Assembly: GCA_947302175.1 (NCBI GenBank)
Contig: CAMYVB010000005.1
Coordinates: forward strand, 37,034-101,033
Origin: an uncultured Bacteroidales bacterium
GTDB taxonomy: Bacteria; Bacteroidota; Bacteroidia; Bacteroidales; UBA932
Direction: 5' to 3'
DNA: 64,000 bases
Under the pieces are notes generated by a model, which saw nothing but the letters and a program-made list of their open reading frames with translations, made no database searches and was not told the origin of the DNA. The position numbers were made by a program, and so were the translations under genes. Numbering within the stretch: position 1 is the first letter of the stretch; each line of letters opens with the position of its first letter. Below are positions 44,041-52,892 of this stretch, one piece after another.

Positions 44041-45398
44041 AAAGCGAAGCTCGAGCCTATGTAGAGGCGCCACTTCCCGTCGTCGGGATTGAAGGGATGC
44101 GCCAGCTCGATGGAACTGATGAAGTTCCTGTTCATGACTATTTTGAAACCCCAACCCGCGCTCGGATGGAGCCGGGTTGCTTCTTTATAGAGCTCGCTGC
44201 CCTTTTCCGCACCGAGGCGGTAGGGCTGGGTAATCATGCCTACATCGAAGAAGGGATTGGTGACGATGAAGAAAGACTGGTTGAGGCCTTCGAATTTCGC
44301 CACCCTTATCCTCGCTTCCACATTGGCCCAGGCGTATCCTTCGCCCACGAGGCGGTGTACCCTGCCTATGCGGAGGGTGCTCTTGCCGCCGAGGCCTTCG
44401 TTGATGGACTTCCTCATCTGGACCGTGGGAATGTTCTGGAGTATGTAGAAGGGCATCTGGCCTGCAATCTTCTGCTGGAAGCCCACGTGGTAGGCCAGGA
44501 TCAGCCTTTCGTCGGAGATGATGGGTATGTAATGGCGGTGATGGGCGGAGATGCGGGCATATTTATGGCCGAAGAATCCGGGCGCGCCCGAAAAGTATAT
44601 CTCAGACCACATACCCTTTGTCGGCATGGAGACTGCGTTGCGGGTGTCGTAGGCCAGTCCGGCGTATATTTCGAGCGTGTTGCCGCCCCCTGCTTCTTCA
44701 GGCAGTATGGTGCCGTTCTGAATCAGGTCGCGATAGAGGGAGAAGCCGCTCTCGTATTTGTACCTTTCGGGGACGTCGGTGTATTTGTATGAGAGGAAAT
44801 CGACTCCCGTAGTCCATTCCAGGTTGCTGGTAATATGGCCCTGCAGGGTCAGGGCGCCGCGTATGAGCCTGCGGTGGACGTCGTAGTAGGCCTTGCCGTC
44901 CTTGCGGTCTATGCTTTTGTCAATTGGGTTGACCGAGCCGTTGAAGCCGTAGAAATGGGAGATGGGATCGTCCTTGATTGCGGCGGCTACGTTGAGGCGT
45001 ATGCCCGGGATGAGGTAGTCGGTCTTGTAGAGTATGGTGGCGTTGGTCTGGCCCTTGGTGAAGCGGGAGACGTCCACCTCGACTGCGTGGCGGTAGTTGG
45101 GGTACTGGCTGCCGTCGCCGTAGTCAAAGAAGGAATAGTGTATTCCGTACTGGAAGCCCAGGTCTTCGTCTATGCCTATGATGGGGTAGGGGACGTGGTT
45201 GACGCCGGATTTTACTTTCTCCTTCTTTGCGGTCGTATCCTTCTTCCCGGTCAGTTTTTTGACCTTTTCGACCAGCTTTTCCATCTTGGTGCTGTCTGCA
45301 TCTTCGGGCAGCACTATGGTGCCGCTGTCCTGGGCATGCACAGTGCCGCAGAGGAGGAGCGCAGTGAGAAGGAATATGTGCTTATATATGGTTTTCAA
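44037..45398 (-). CDS. Outer-membrane beta-barrel protein, Omp85/D15-like barrel (copy 2)
   Basis: 453 residues, signal peptide (HIFLLTALLLCGTVHAQ). A charged N-terminal segment (about 20-65) precedes a barrel with YGIHYSFFDYGDGSQYPNYR, LAYDTRNAVSMPTKGMWSEI, EGLGGKSTLRIGRVHRLVGE and a terminal strand ending YIGSSFAF. It shares layout and several strands with the 21.7-23.1 kb protein (for example LRIxxxHRLVGEGYAWANVE versus IRGLRENRILTEGMAWTNVE), so the two are paralogues. It is convergent with rmlB and divergent from the GH36 gene. Confidence 0.8.
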   Translation of the reverse strand: MKTIYKHIFLLTALLLCGTVHAQDSGTIVLPEDADSTKMEKLVEKVKKLTGKKDTTAKKEKVKSGVNHVPYPIIGIDEDLGFQYGIHYSFFDYGDGSQYPNYRHAVEVDVSRFTKGQTNATILYKTDYLIPGIRLNVAAAIKDDPISHFYGFNGSVNPIDKSIDRKDGKAYYDVHRRLIRGALTLQGHITSNLEWTTGVDFLSYKYTDVPERYKYESGFSLYRDLIQNGTILPEEAGGGNTLEIYAGLAYDTRNAVSMPTKGMWSEIYFSGAPGFFGHKYARISAHHRHYIPIISDERLILAYHVGFQQKIAGQMPFYILQNIPTVQMRKSINEGLGGKSTLRIGRVHRLVGEGYAWANVEARIRVAKFEGLNQSFFIVTNPFFDVGMITQPYRLGAEKGSELYKEATRLHPSAGWGFKIVMNRNFISSIELAHPFNPDDGKWRLYIGSSFAF

Positions 45399-45423
45399 GG
45401 CGATTCTTAGTCTTTAAGGGCTG

Positions 45424-45462
45424 CAAAAGTAACAATAATAATCTGATTTGTTGTTATATTTG
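45424..45462. promoter_or_regulatory. Divergent promoters for outer-membrane protein 2 and the GH36 gene
   Basis: Minus-strand TACTTTTG (45431-45424) lies 25 nt before the barrel gene ATG. Plus-strand TATATTTG (45455-45462) ends 4 nt before the GH36 ATG at 45467. Confidence 0.6.
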
Positions 45463-45466
45463 GCTT

Positions 45467-48016
45467 ATGAAACGTTTTGTGCCTGCAATGATTGTGCCTG
45501 TGCTCGCGCTGCTTTTGCTGCCGGTCAGCCTCGCTTTTGCTGCCCGCCCCGTTCAGGGTTTAAGCATAGGCAACAATGATTTTTCATCCACGATTTTATT
45601 TGACGGGCGCCGAATAGGGGGCGTCGAGATGCGTGATGCTCTCGGGCATGTCATCACTTCAGAGGGGCAGGAGGCGGTTTTTGAGTTTTGCGTGAACTCT
45701 GTTTTTGTGTCCTCATCAGACCCTGTTTGGCGCTTTGAGTCGGTTTCGAGAGACACGCTGTCGAACGGGGGAGTAGTCGCCACTTTCGTTTTCAAGGGTC
45801 GCGGTAAGCTCGCAGACCTCGTGCTCGCGTGGGACAGGGAGTATTTCCCCACGGGGGCTTTCGTGCGCGAGAGGCTGCGCCTCTCTTCAAGCAGGGAAGC
45901 AAAGATGCGCTTGTCGGATTGTGACGGACGCAATCATTTGGTCTTTCCCCGCTATTCCTTTGAGAATGAGGGTTCTGCGCAGGCAAAGGAGATTAGGATT
46001 GCAGGTTTTAGGAAGAAGCGCGCTTTCCCCGATCATCATATTTTCCATCCTGACAGCTCGTTTTTCAGTCTTGATACTGCCGATGTGTGCGTGAAAGGGC
46101 CTTTCCTCGTGGTGGAGGACGGTGCTCACAAGTTCGTGACTTCCTATGAGCATGCGTCCCACGATTATGTTGATTTCAAGACCAATAAGCGCAAGGGCGC
46201 TATGGGCGTTGCTGCTTCGAAGGGCGGCAACGATGCGGCGCAGGGGGTTGAAGGCGAGACTTTGCAACTGACTGATGATGATTTGTGGTTCATTTCGTCG
46301 AACGCTTCCGCCGCTTCGGGCAGGCTCTTGCTCTGGAATTCGCTGCGGCACGGAGGGTATCTGGACGGCGAGGAGATACCTTGCGGTCAGTGGTATGAGA
46401 CGGTTTGGAGCACGCTCTCTGTGCTTGCTCCGGAAAGCGATGAGAATGAGGCGATTAGGGAATATCTTTTCTCCCGGATAACGGAGAATGCTCAGTCGCG
46501 TATCGCGGACTTTTATTATAACAGCTGGGGCATGCAGCGCCAGAGCGGTTCGCTCTATGATGTGATGAATGAGGAGAGGCTGAAGGAAGAGATGCGCTAT
46601 GCTGCCGAGTGCGGTGCGACCACTTTCGTGGTGGATGACGGCTGGCACGAGACTTTCGGTCACTGGGTGTGCAACCCTGAGCGCATACCTTCGGGGCTTG
46701 GCGCCCTCTGCGCATATATGGATTCGCTTGGTCTCAGGCCGGGAATCTGGCTTTCGCTGCCAGGGGCCGGGGCGGCGACTCAGCGTGCGCTGGAGCACCC
46801 TGAGTGGCTCATACGCGATTTGGCGGGTGAGCCGCTGCTGGCGCAGTGGAGGAACCCCGTTTACGACCTTGTGGGGCCGTATTATGATGAGCTGCTGGGC
46901 GATTTGAAGGCGCTTTGCGACCTTGGTTTCCGCTTTTTCAAGTGGGATGCCATGAACATTTTCTCGAGCACGCTGCCGGGCCTATGGCATGGCTCTGACG
47001 CATATTCGGAGCGGGAGAGGGCTGACCGCTACAATTATCTCCTGCCCTTCATGGTTACGCGCCTGATGCGGGAGCTAAGGGAATACTGCCCCGGCGTCGT
47101 GATTGAGAACGACCTGACTGAGCCTGAGCGTTGTATGATGGGGCTCATGCCGCTCCAGGAGGGGAAATTCTATTTCAACAACAACGGTTCGTCCAAATAC
47201 GGCGATTACTCGCCTTACCGCTCCAAGAGCATGAGGGCGGTGATTAATGAGTTTGCGCCCTTCTTCCCCCAGGAGATTTTTACCTACGCCTTCTATCCCA
47301 TTGATGCTGAGCCTTGGCTAGCCGAGGAGTATAATGTCACTTCTGCCCTTTCGGCCGGGCACGGGATATGGGGCAACCTTGCGCTGACGACTCCTTCGCA
47401 GCGCTCCGCGTGCAAGTCGCTTTTCGACAAGGCTTCGAAGGTCCTGCCGCATATTGCCGGACGCGGCGTTGAGGTTTCGGGGGCCCCTGGTTCTTCGTTT
47501 GAGACCTATGTCCAGAGAGACAGTCTTTCAGGCTTTGCGCTCGTCACTGCTTTCGGCTCTTCATACCCCGCTAAATCCGGGCCTAAAGGCTACGCTTCGG
47601 CTCTTCCTCTTGGAGTCGATCATGTTCTTTCTGTTGCGGTCGATACTTCCGCAGTCCTTGGCGTGCTGGGCTGTCCCTTCCGCCTCGGCGCTGATGGCGT
47701 CGAACTGTCATTCAGCTTCGATGCTGCCGACAACTGTGCCTCCGCTTTCGTCCTTGGTATTGGTGGTGGCGAGGGTGTCTCAGGCCTCAGGGAGGCAAAG
47801 AATCAAGCTTGCGCAAAAGCCTCCCTTCAGCGTTGCGGCACCCTTGCTCCGTGCGTGCGCGTGGTGGCTTCGACAGGGAAATTGGAGAGCATTGAGGCGC
47901 TGAGTGACGGTCTGGCTGTCACGGCGGCGACGGACGCTGAAGTTACCGTTGCTCTCCCCGACGGCACAACGAAACAAATTTCTCTAAGCTCAGGAGATAC
48001 AGTCAAGATTCGCTGA
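45467..48016 (+). CDS. GH36-type alpha-galactosidase-like enzyme, secreted
   Basis: 849 residues with a signal peptide (VLALLLLPVSLAFAARP). N-terminal beta-sandwich (about 30-310), then a TIM barrel (about 340-660) with CGATTFVVDDGWHETFGHW and LGFRFFKWDAMNIFSSTLPG. Asp494 in KWDAMN matches the GH36/GH27 nucleophile; VVIENDLTEPERCMMG is near the expected acid/base region. A C-terminal beta domain closes the protein. Galactose specificity is inferred from fold. The 3' end overlaps the converging heptose gene by 27 bp. Promoter spacing suggests a leaderless mRNA. Confidence 0.8.
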   Translation: MKRFVPAMIVPVLALLLLPVSLAFAARPVQGLSIGNNDFSSTILFDGRRIGGVEMRDALGHVITSEGQEAVFEFCVNSVFVSSSDPVWRFESVSRDTLSNGGVVATFVFKGRGKLADLVLAWDREYFPTGAFVRERLRLSSSREAKMRLSDCDGRNHLVFPRYSFENEGSAQAKEIRIAGFRKKRAFPDHHIFHPDSSFFSLDTADVCVKGPFLVVEDGAHKFVTSYEHASHDYVDFKTNKRKGAMGVAASKGGNDAAQGVEGETLQLTDDDLWFISSNASAASGRLLLWNSLRHGGYLDGEEIPCGQWYETVWSTLSVLAPESDENEAIREYLFSRITENAQSRIADFYYNSWGMQRQSGSLYDVMNEERLKEEMRYAAECGATTFVVDDGWHETFGHWVCNPERIPSGLGALCAYMDSLGLRPGIWLSLPGAGAATQRALEHPEWLIRDLAGEPLLAQWRNPVYDLVGPYYDELLGDLKALCDLGFRFFKWDAMNIFSSTLPGLWHGSDAYSERERADRYNYLLPFMVTRLMRELREYCPGVVIENDLTEPERCMMGLMPLQEGKFYFNNNGSSKYGDYSPYRSKSMRAVINEFAPFFPQEIFTYAFYPIDAEPWLAEEYNVTSALSAGHGIWGNLALTTPSQRSACKSLFDKASKVLPHIAGRGVEVSGAPGSSFETYVQRDSLSGFALVTAFGSSYPAKSGPKGYASALPLGVDHVLSVAVDTSAVLGVLGCPFRLGADGVELSFSFDAADNCASAFVLGIGGGEGVSGLREAKNQACAKASLQRCGTLAPCVRVVASTGKLESIEALSDGLAVTAATDAEVTVALPDGTTKQISLSSGDTVKIR

Positions 48017-49306
48017 GAGTGCGTCGAGGAGGGCACCGGGGGTGTTGGTGGGGATGGTAATTGATTCTTTGCAGCCGGCGGCGCGACCGGCGGCCTCGTC
48101 GGCGGGGCCATCACCAATCATTATTGAATTAGAAAGATCTATATTAAAGTCACGAACAGCCTGGAAGAGCAGGCCGGGAGCGGGCTTGCGGCAGTCGCAA
48201 ACTCTCTTATACTCAGGCCTTTCGCCCTCGAAACCGCTGTCGGGATGGTGGGGGCAGTAGTAGATGGCGTCGAGGAAGGCGCCCTCGCGTCCGAGAAGGG
48301 TTTCCATTTTGTCGTGGATGAGCCTCAGGCCTTCGAAACTACATTCGCCGCGGGCGATGACGGGCTGGTTGGTCACCACGATTGCAAGGTAGCCGGCTTC
48401 GTGGATTTTCTTTACGGCCTCGGCGGCGCCGGGGAGCAGTTCGAAAAGCGAAGGGTCGCTCAAGAACCCGACGTGGCGGTTGAGGGTGCCGTCGCGGTCG
48501 AGGAATACCGCCTTTTGCTTATTGGCAAGATTGCGCGCCGAGACCCTTCCGAGGGCGATGTCCCTCTCCACTTCGCTGAGGCGCTCGGGAGTGCCCATGT
48601 CCTTGATATACTCGGGAGTATCGTAGGCGAATATGCGGCCTGTCGATATGGCGGGGCGCAGGACGTCGCGGTCGAGATCGATCTTGTCGGGGTTCTCGGG
48701 ATGGCGGGGGACCAGCACCGAGCGGGTGTAGGAGATAAGTTCAGGAGAAAGGACCGCGATGCCGGCGTTGACCCGGTTGCGGTAGTATTCCCTCTGGTCT
48801 TCCTTGGTGAGCCATGCCGTGACGCGCCCGGTTTCCACAGGGAGGCCTCCGGGGGTCTCGGGGGACAGGATTTCGGTCACGAGGAGCGAACTGTCGAAGG
48901 GATGGTCGTTGGGATGTGAGACGAGGCTCGCAAGGGCTCCCCGCTCCCGGTGGAACGAAACAAGGCGCTCAAAATCAATGTCGAAGATGATGTCGCCGTT
49001 GAGAAGGATGAAGTCTTCGTCCGGCAGCTCCATTTTGAACAGGGCGCCTGCGGTCCCGAGGGGATAAGTCTCTTCAAAGTAGTTGATACTGACGCCGAAA
49101 GCGCTTCCGTCGCCGAAATAGTTGCGAATCGCGTTGCCGAGATGGCCGGTGATAAGGGTGATATCGGTGTTGCCGGCCGCCTTGAGCCTCTCAATCTGGT
49201 ACTCGAGAATGGGCTTCCCGAGGACGGGAATCATGGGCTTGGGGATGTCGCTTCGCACTGAGGCGATGCGAGTCCCTTTGCCGCCGGCCATGATAAGGGC
49301 TTTCAT
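47990..49306 (-). CDS. Heptose-1-phosphate nucleotidyltransferase fused to heptose bisphosphate phosphatase
   Basis: 438 residues. The N-terminal domain (about 1-235) is an HddC-like sugar nucleotidyltransferase (ALIMAGGKGTRIASVRSDIP, KPMIPVLGKPILEYQIERLK, DFILLNGDIIFDID). The C-terminal domain (about 260-438) is a GmhB-like HAD phosphatase (KAVFLDRDGTLNRHVGFLSD, VVTNQPVIARGE, zinc-loop Cys/His in YYCPHHPDSGF...CDCRKPAPG, IMIGDGPADEAAGRAAG). With the adjacent HddA kinase this gives phosphorylation, dephosphorylation and activation to GDP-D-glycero-alpha-D-manno-heptose. The isomerase GmhA is not in the window. Confidence 0.87.
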   Translation of the reverse strand: MKALIMAGGKGTRIASVRSDIPKPMIPVLGKPILEYQIERLKAAGNTDITLITGHLGNAIRNYFGDGSAFGVSINYFEETYPLGTAGALFKMELPDEDFILLNGDIIFDIDFERLVSFHRERGALASLVSHPNDHPFDSSLLVTEILSPETPGGLPVETGRVTAWLTKEDQREYYRNRVNAGIAVLSPELISYTRSVLVPRHPENPDKIDLDRDVLRPAISTGRIFAYDTPEYIKDMGTPERLSEVERDIALGRVSARNLANKQKAVFLDRDGTLNRHVGFLSDPSLFELLPGAAEAVKKIHEAGYLAIVVTNQPVIARGECSFEGLRLIHDKMETLLGREGAFLDAIYYCPHHPDSGFEGERPEYKRVCDCRKPAPGLLFQAVRDFNIDLSNSIMIGDGPADEAAGRAAGCKESITIPTNTPGALLDALSANLDCIS

Positions 49307-50367
49307 CGCAGGCTGCCTCTTAGGGCCTCGACCCTGTCGGTGGGATAGATTTTCCAGCCGTGGGCGCCGCCGTCGGTGAACTGGAAGGGCATCACGGTGC
49401 CACCCAGATTGCGAAGTGCATTTTCGACTTCGACTTTACGGGTGGGATCTACGACGAACATTATGAAACCGCCGCCGCCCGCGCCGGAGACTTTGCCAGC
49501 CTTGGCGCCGGCACCCAGGGCTGCGTCCATCGCCTCCTGTATCATGGGGTTGGTGATGCCGCTGGCCATTTTTTTCTTGTCTTCCCAGGCGTCGCTGAGT
49601 ATCTTGGCAAAGCCGTCGATATCTCCTTTGAGGACTGCGAGTTTCATATCAACCGCGCTTTGCTTGATGCGGTGCATGGCTTCGATGGCGTCAGACTTGC
49701 CGCCGGAGGTGTTTTTCTTCTGCTCGTCGATTATGGCCGCGCTGCTGCGGGATGCGCCGGTGAAGTAGAGTATCATCGAGGATTCGAGCTCGTCTAGAAT
49801 CCAGCGCTTGACTTTCAAGGGATTGACTATCACCACGTCGCCGGGGAGGAACTCCATGTAGTTGAAGCCGCCGAACGAGGCTGCGTACTGGTCCTGCTTG
49901 CCGCCGGAGAGGCCGAGGTCCTTGCGCTCGATTTCGTAGGCGATGCGGGCGATTTCGTAGTCGCCCAAGGGGAGACCCTTCCATTCCACGAAGGCCTTGA
50001 GGATGGCGACGACCATGGTCGAGGATGTGCCGAGGCCTGAGCCTGCGGGGGCGTCGTTCCAGGTGGTGATCCTGAAGGGGACGGGGGTCAGGGAGAAGTC
50101 GCGCATCACTCTGTTGTATACGCCTTTGACGAGCAGCGCCTTGCCTTCTGCAGGTATGCTCGCGCCGAGAGGGTGCGTCTCCTGCGAATGGGAGTCGTAG
50201 GAGCAGATGGTGATTTGATCGCCTTCCGTCTCTTCAATGGTGCAGTAGGCGTAGAGGTTGATGGTGGCGTTGAGGATCAGGCCGCCGTATATGTCGGAGT
50301 AGGGGGAGACATCGCTGCCGCCGCCTGCGAGGCCCAGCCTCAGTGGTGCTTTGCTTCTGATGATCAT
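49303..50367 (-). CDS. hddA: D-glycero-alpha-D-manno-heptose-7-phosphate kinase
   Basis: 354 residues, GHMP kinase. IIRSKAPLRLGLAGGGSDVS at the start, the ATP-binding PAGSGLGTSSTMVVAILKAF, and the C-terminal GAGGGGFIMFVVDPTRK are diagnostic of the HddA/heptose kinase group. A minus-strand TATATTTG ends 4 nt before the ATG. The stop overlaps the fusion gene start by 4 bp, giving a two-gene operon. Confidence 0.9.
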   Translation of the reverse strand: MIIRSKAPLRLGLAGGGSDVSPYSDIYGGLILNATINLYAYCTIEETEGDQITICSYDSHSQETHPLGASIPAEGKALLVKGVYNRVMRDFSLTPVPFRITTWNDAPAGSGLGTSSTMVVAILKAFVEWKGLPLGDYEIARIAYEIERKDLGLSGGKQDQYAASFGGFNYMEFLPGDVVIVNPLKVKRWILDELESSMILYFTGASRSSAAIIDEQKKNTSGGKSDAIEAMHRIKQSAVDMKLAVLKGDIDGFAKILSDAWEDKKKMASGITNPMIQEAMDAALGAGAKAGKVSGAGGGGFIMFVVDPTRKVEVENALRNLGGTVMPFQFTDGGAHGWKIYPTDRVEALRGSLR

Positions 50368-50371
50368 ATTG

Positions 50372-50379
50372 CAAATATA
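50372..50379 (-). promoter_or_regulatory. Promoter -7 element of hddA
   Basis: Minus-strand TATATTTG (50379-50372), 4 nt before the hddA start codon, so the transcript is probably leaderless. Confidence 0.6.
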
Positions 50380-50394
50380 GTAATTTCCCTTGTA

Positions 50395-51141
50395 TTAGGC
50401 CTTGACAGCCGATTTGCGCTCCTCAAGTATGATTGCGGGAGTGTAGCGCAGTATGTCGCCAACGCGGCGAAGCTGCTTTCGCGGCTCGCTGAAAATGCGG
50501 TAGATGAACTCCAGATGCATCCTCACCATCCACTGCGGAGCGCGGCGTATCCCGAGCCCTGCGCGGAAGTTGAACACTGCTCCGACGGGGATGACGACTC
50601 CGCGCCTGAGAAGGGGAGCGAGGCGCGAGGCGAACTGCTCCTGCTTTGGAGCGCCGAGCGCCACCCATATTATGTCCGGGTCCGCGGCGTTGACCTTGGC
50701 TGCAATTCCCTCATAATCAAATTTATCGACAGTAGCGAACGGTAGCTCGAGAAATAGCATTTCCTCTATGCGGGGGTCGGCCTCTTTGCTCAGGTTGCTC
50801 TTTAAGGCGTCCAGCACCTCTTGCGAGGCGCCAAGGAACGCCATGCGGTACTTGCGCGCGCCCGTTATGTCGCGGAAAATGTCGCTGCCGCTGTACTGGG
50901 CTGGCTGGAAGCCGTGGATGCGCTTTAGGTAAAGAGGCGCCCAGGAGCTGTCGCAAATTGAAAAAAGGGCGCCCTGGATGACGCGGCGGTACTCAAGGTC
51001 GCGGTGCACGTTGACAAGGATGTTGCCGTCGGCGACGAACACGCACGCTCCACCTTCGCCTTCCTTCCTGCAGCGCTCGTTGATGCGCTCCAGAGCCTTT
51101 TCTTTGGAGAACTCGTAGTCTATGTGAAAAAGCCGGGCCAT
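50395..51141 (-). CDS. WecG/TagA/CpsF-family glycosyltransferase (GT26)
   Basis: 248 residues. The family signature is clear: VADGNILVNVHRDLEYRRVI, DSSWAPLYLKRIHG, AFLGASQEVLDALKSNLSKE, DIIWVALGAPKQEQFASRLA, GVVIPVGAVFNFRAGLGIRR and APQWMVRMHLEFIYRIFSEP. WecG and TagA add the second sugar to an undecaprenyl-diphospho-sugar, matching wecA 12 nt upstream. Donor unknown: ManNAc/ManNAcA in known cases. Confidence 0.88.
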   Translation of the reverse strand: MARLFHIDYEFSKEKALERINERCRKEGEGGACVFVADGNILVNVHRDLEYRRVIQGALFSICDSSWAPLYLKRIHGFQPAQYSGSDIFRDITGARKYRMAFLGASQEVLDALKSNLSKEADPRIEEMLFLELPFATVDKFDYEGIAAKVNAADPDIIWVALGAPKQEQFASRLAPLLRRGVVIPVGAVFNFRAGLGIRRAPQWMVRMHLEFIYRIFSEPRKQLRRVGDILRYTPAIILEERKSAVKA

Positions 51142-51153
51142 CGCCTACGAAGC

Positions 51154-52308
51154 TCAGAACCTGTCCACGAAATCGCTGATGCGGCGCCAAGCTCCGCTCT
51201 TTTCAGCCTTGTTGCTGACTTTGACTCCGCGCTTTGAGAGCTGCCTGAGAAGCAGCGCTCCTCCGCAGTCGAGTAGCGCGGTCACGGCAATCACTATGTA
51301 GAGCTGCCATTCGGCGCTGGCGCCCAGGAGCCATGCGGCAAGGAACGCAAGCACAATGAGCGTCTGAAGGCCCATGATCGACAGCGAGGTGCCGAGGTGC
51401 GAAAAACCGCAGGCGAGGAAAAGGTGGTGCAGGTGGTTGTTGTCGGCGCTGAAAGGCGAACGGCCGCTGAAAATGCGGGTGAACATGACCCTCAACGTAT
51501 CGGCAACCGGTATGCCCACCACAGCGAGGCAGAACGAGACGAGATTGAAGTCAACCCTGCCGCCGAGATAGTCCCCGATGTGGAAATGCCCGCCCAGGAT
51601 GCTGATAATCAGCCACGAAACTATGATGCCAAGCAGCATCGACCCGCCGTCGCCGAGGAACATCTTGCTCTGTTGCCCGAACACGTTGTGGAGGAAGAAG
51701 GTCATCAGTGCGCCTATGGCCACAGTTGCGAGTGCGGCATTGCTGTAGTCGTGCGCCAGGAAGCACAGGACCCCCAGCAGCCCGAGCATGATAATGCCGA
51801 GGCCTGGGAGAAGGCCGTCAATGCCATCAATCATATTGATGGCGTTAATAAGACCCACTATGGTGAGCACCGTTAGCGGTATTGCCACCCCCAGGGGTAT
51901 CCATTCCAGACCCCACAGGCCCTGGAAATGAATGATGCAGCTGCGGCTGCCGTAAATCATCAGCAGCGCAACGCCGGTCTCTATGAGCAGGCGCTTCCAG
52001 GGAGCGATGTCCGTAATGTCATCTATGGTGCCCACGTAGAGCATGATAATCGCCGCGGCGAGCACGGGAAGAAGCGCCGTCTGGTAGAACATGGTCTTGA
52101 AGAACATCAGACCCACGGCTATGCCGAAAAAGACCACGACGCCGCCAAGGATGGGCACGGGATGGTCCTGGAGCTTTCTCGCCTCGGGATTGTCGACTAT
52201 GTTCTTGCCGAGCGCGATCCTGAGCGTGGGCTTGAAAATCACCCACGTCGCCGCGAACGCGACGATAAACAGAATCAGCAGCCGCCACTTGGGCATCAAA
52301 TATAGCAT
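51154..52308 (-). CDS. wecA: Undecaprenyl-phosphate sugar-1-phosphate transferase (MraY/WecA family)
   Basis: 384 residues with about ten membrane helices. Family marks: NPEARKLQDHPVPILGGVVV, YVGTIDDITDIAPWKRLLIE (Asp-rich), GLINAINMIDGIDGLLPGLG (active-site Asp motif), FFLHNVFGQQSKMFLGDGGS and DNNHLHHLFLACGFS (HxxHH-type). It starts lipid-linked glycan synthesis, probably from UDP-GlcNAc. A shortened second copy of its 5' half lies at the right edge of the window (63.9 kb). Confidence 0.93.
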   Translation of the reverse strand: MLYLMPKWRLLILFIVAFAATWVIFKPTLRIALGKNIVDNPEARKLQDHPVPILGGVVVFFGIAVGLMFFKTMFYQTALLPVLAAAIIMLYVGTIDDITDIAPWKRLLIETGVALLMIYGSRSCIIHFQGLWGLEWIPLGVAIPLTVLTIVGLINAINMIDGIDGLLPGLGIIMLGLLGVLCFLAHDYSNAALATVAIGALMTFFLHNVFGQQSKMFLGDGGSMLLGIIVSWLIISILGGHFHIGDYLGGRVDFNLVSFCLAVVGIPVADTLRVMFTRIFSGRSPFSADNNHLHHLFLACGFSHLGTSLSIMGLQTLIVLAFLAAWLLGASAEWQLYIVIAVTALLDCGGALLLRQLSKRGVKVSNKAEKSGAWRRISDFVDRF

Positions 52309-52336
52309 GTCTTTAACTCTTTCTTAGACTCCGACG

Positions 52337-52344
52337 CAAAGATA
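52337..52344 (-). promoter_or_regulatory. Promoter -7 element of wecA-wecG
   Basis: Minus-strand TATCTTTG (52344-52337), 28 nt before the wecA ATG. Confidence 0.5.
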
Positions 52345-52371
52345 CTCTTTTTTCCCGGTCTTTCAAGTTGT

Positions 52372-52815
52372 CTATTTGCAGTTGATCCGGGATAGACCGG
52401 TCTCGACAAATTTTGAAATATCCGCTTCGTGCAGGGGGTGGTAGAGAGAAAGAACGGTCTCTATGTCCATACCGTGAGTTTCTATATATCTAAACGACAG
52501 TCCTGTATACCATTGGAAATAGGCAAGAGCCCATCCTGCCCAATATGCGTCCCCGGGATAAATGATGGCGTCGTTCCCGTCGGGTAATTTGATATCTGAA
52601 ACCGTTGTTACCACGAGTCGTGCCAGTTCGCTCCCCGACATACCTGCAAGATACCTCGGATGGCCGGAGCCGAACAAGTCGGCCACGCCGCTGCTTATGA
52701 AGTAACGCCAGAACACAGCCGCATCCAGCCCGATTGCGTTCTCGGCGTAATCCATCATGCACCCGAGTCTCTCCATCGCCCCGAATACATAGTCTTCGTT
52801 GTATGCCCTAGTCAT
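52372..52815 (-). CDS. Unassigned small cytoplasmic protein
   Basis: 147 residues. It reads NEDYVFGAMERLGCMMDYAE, LFGSGHPRYLAGMSGSELAR, YWAGWALAYFQWYTGLSFRY and ends LYHPLHEADISKFVETGLSR. I recall similar proteins in gut Firmicutes and Bacteroidetes near DUF3990/DUF3791 toxin-antitoxin-like genes, but I cannot confirm that here and no such partner is adjacent. The start at 52815 is preferred to an upstream ATG because the family pattern begins there. It sits at the border between wecA and the AT-rich cassette. Confidence 0.6.
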   Translation of the reverse strand: MTRAYNEDYVFGAMERLGCMMDYAENAIGLDAAVFWRYFISSGVADLFGSGHPRYLAGMSGSELARLVVTTVSDIKLPDGNDAIIYPGDAYWAGWALAYFQWYTGLSFRYIETHGMDIETVLSLYHPLHEADISKFVETGLSRINCK

Positions 52816-52892
52816 ATTTCTTCGTTTTGATGCGTAGAATGTCCAGAAGGAACACGTAGTCATTTGTACTGTTTTCTAAAGGGGATCACAAT

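Noticed and set aside
52309..52892. Invertible promoter upstream of the glycan genes, as in Bacteroides capsule loci
   Set aside because: No pair of inverted repeats or Mpi/Tsr-type recombinase gene is visible here, and no UpxY/UpxZ genes occur.
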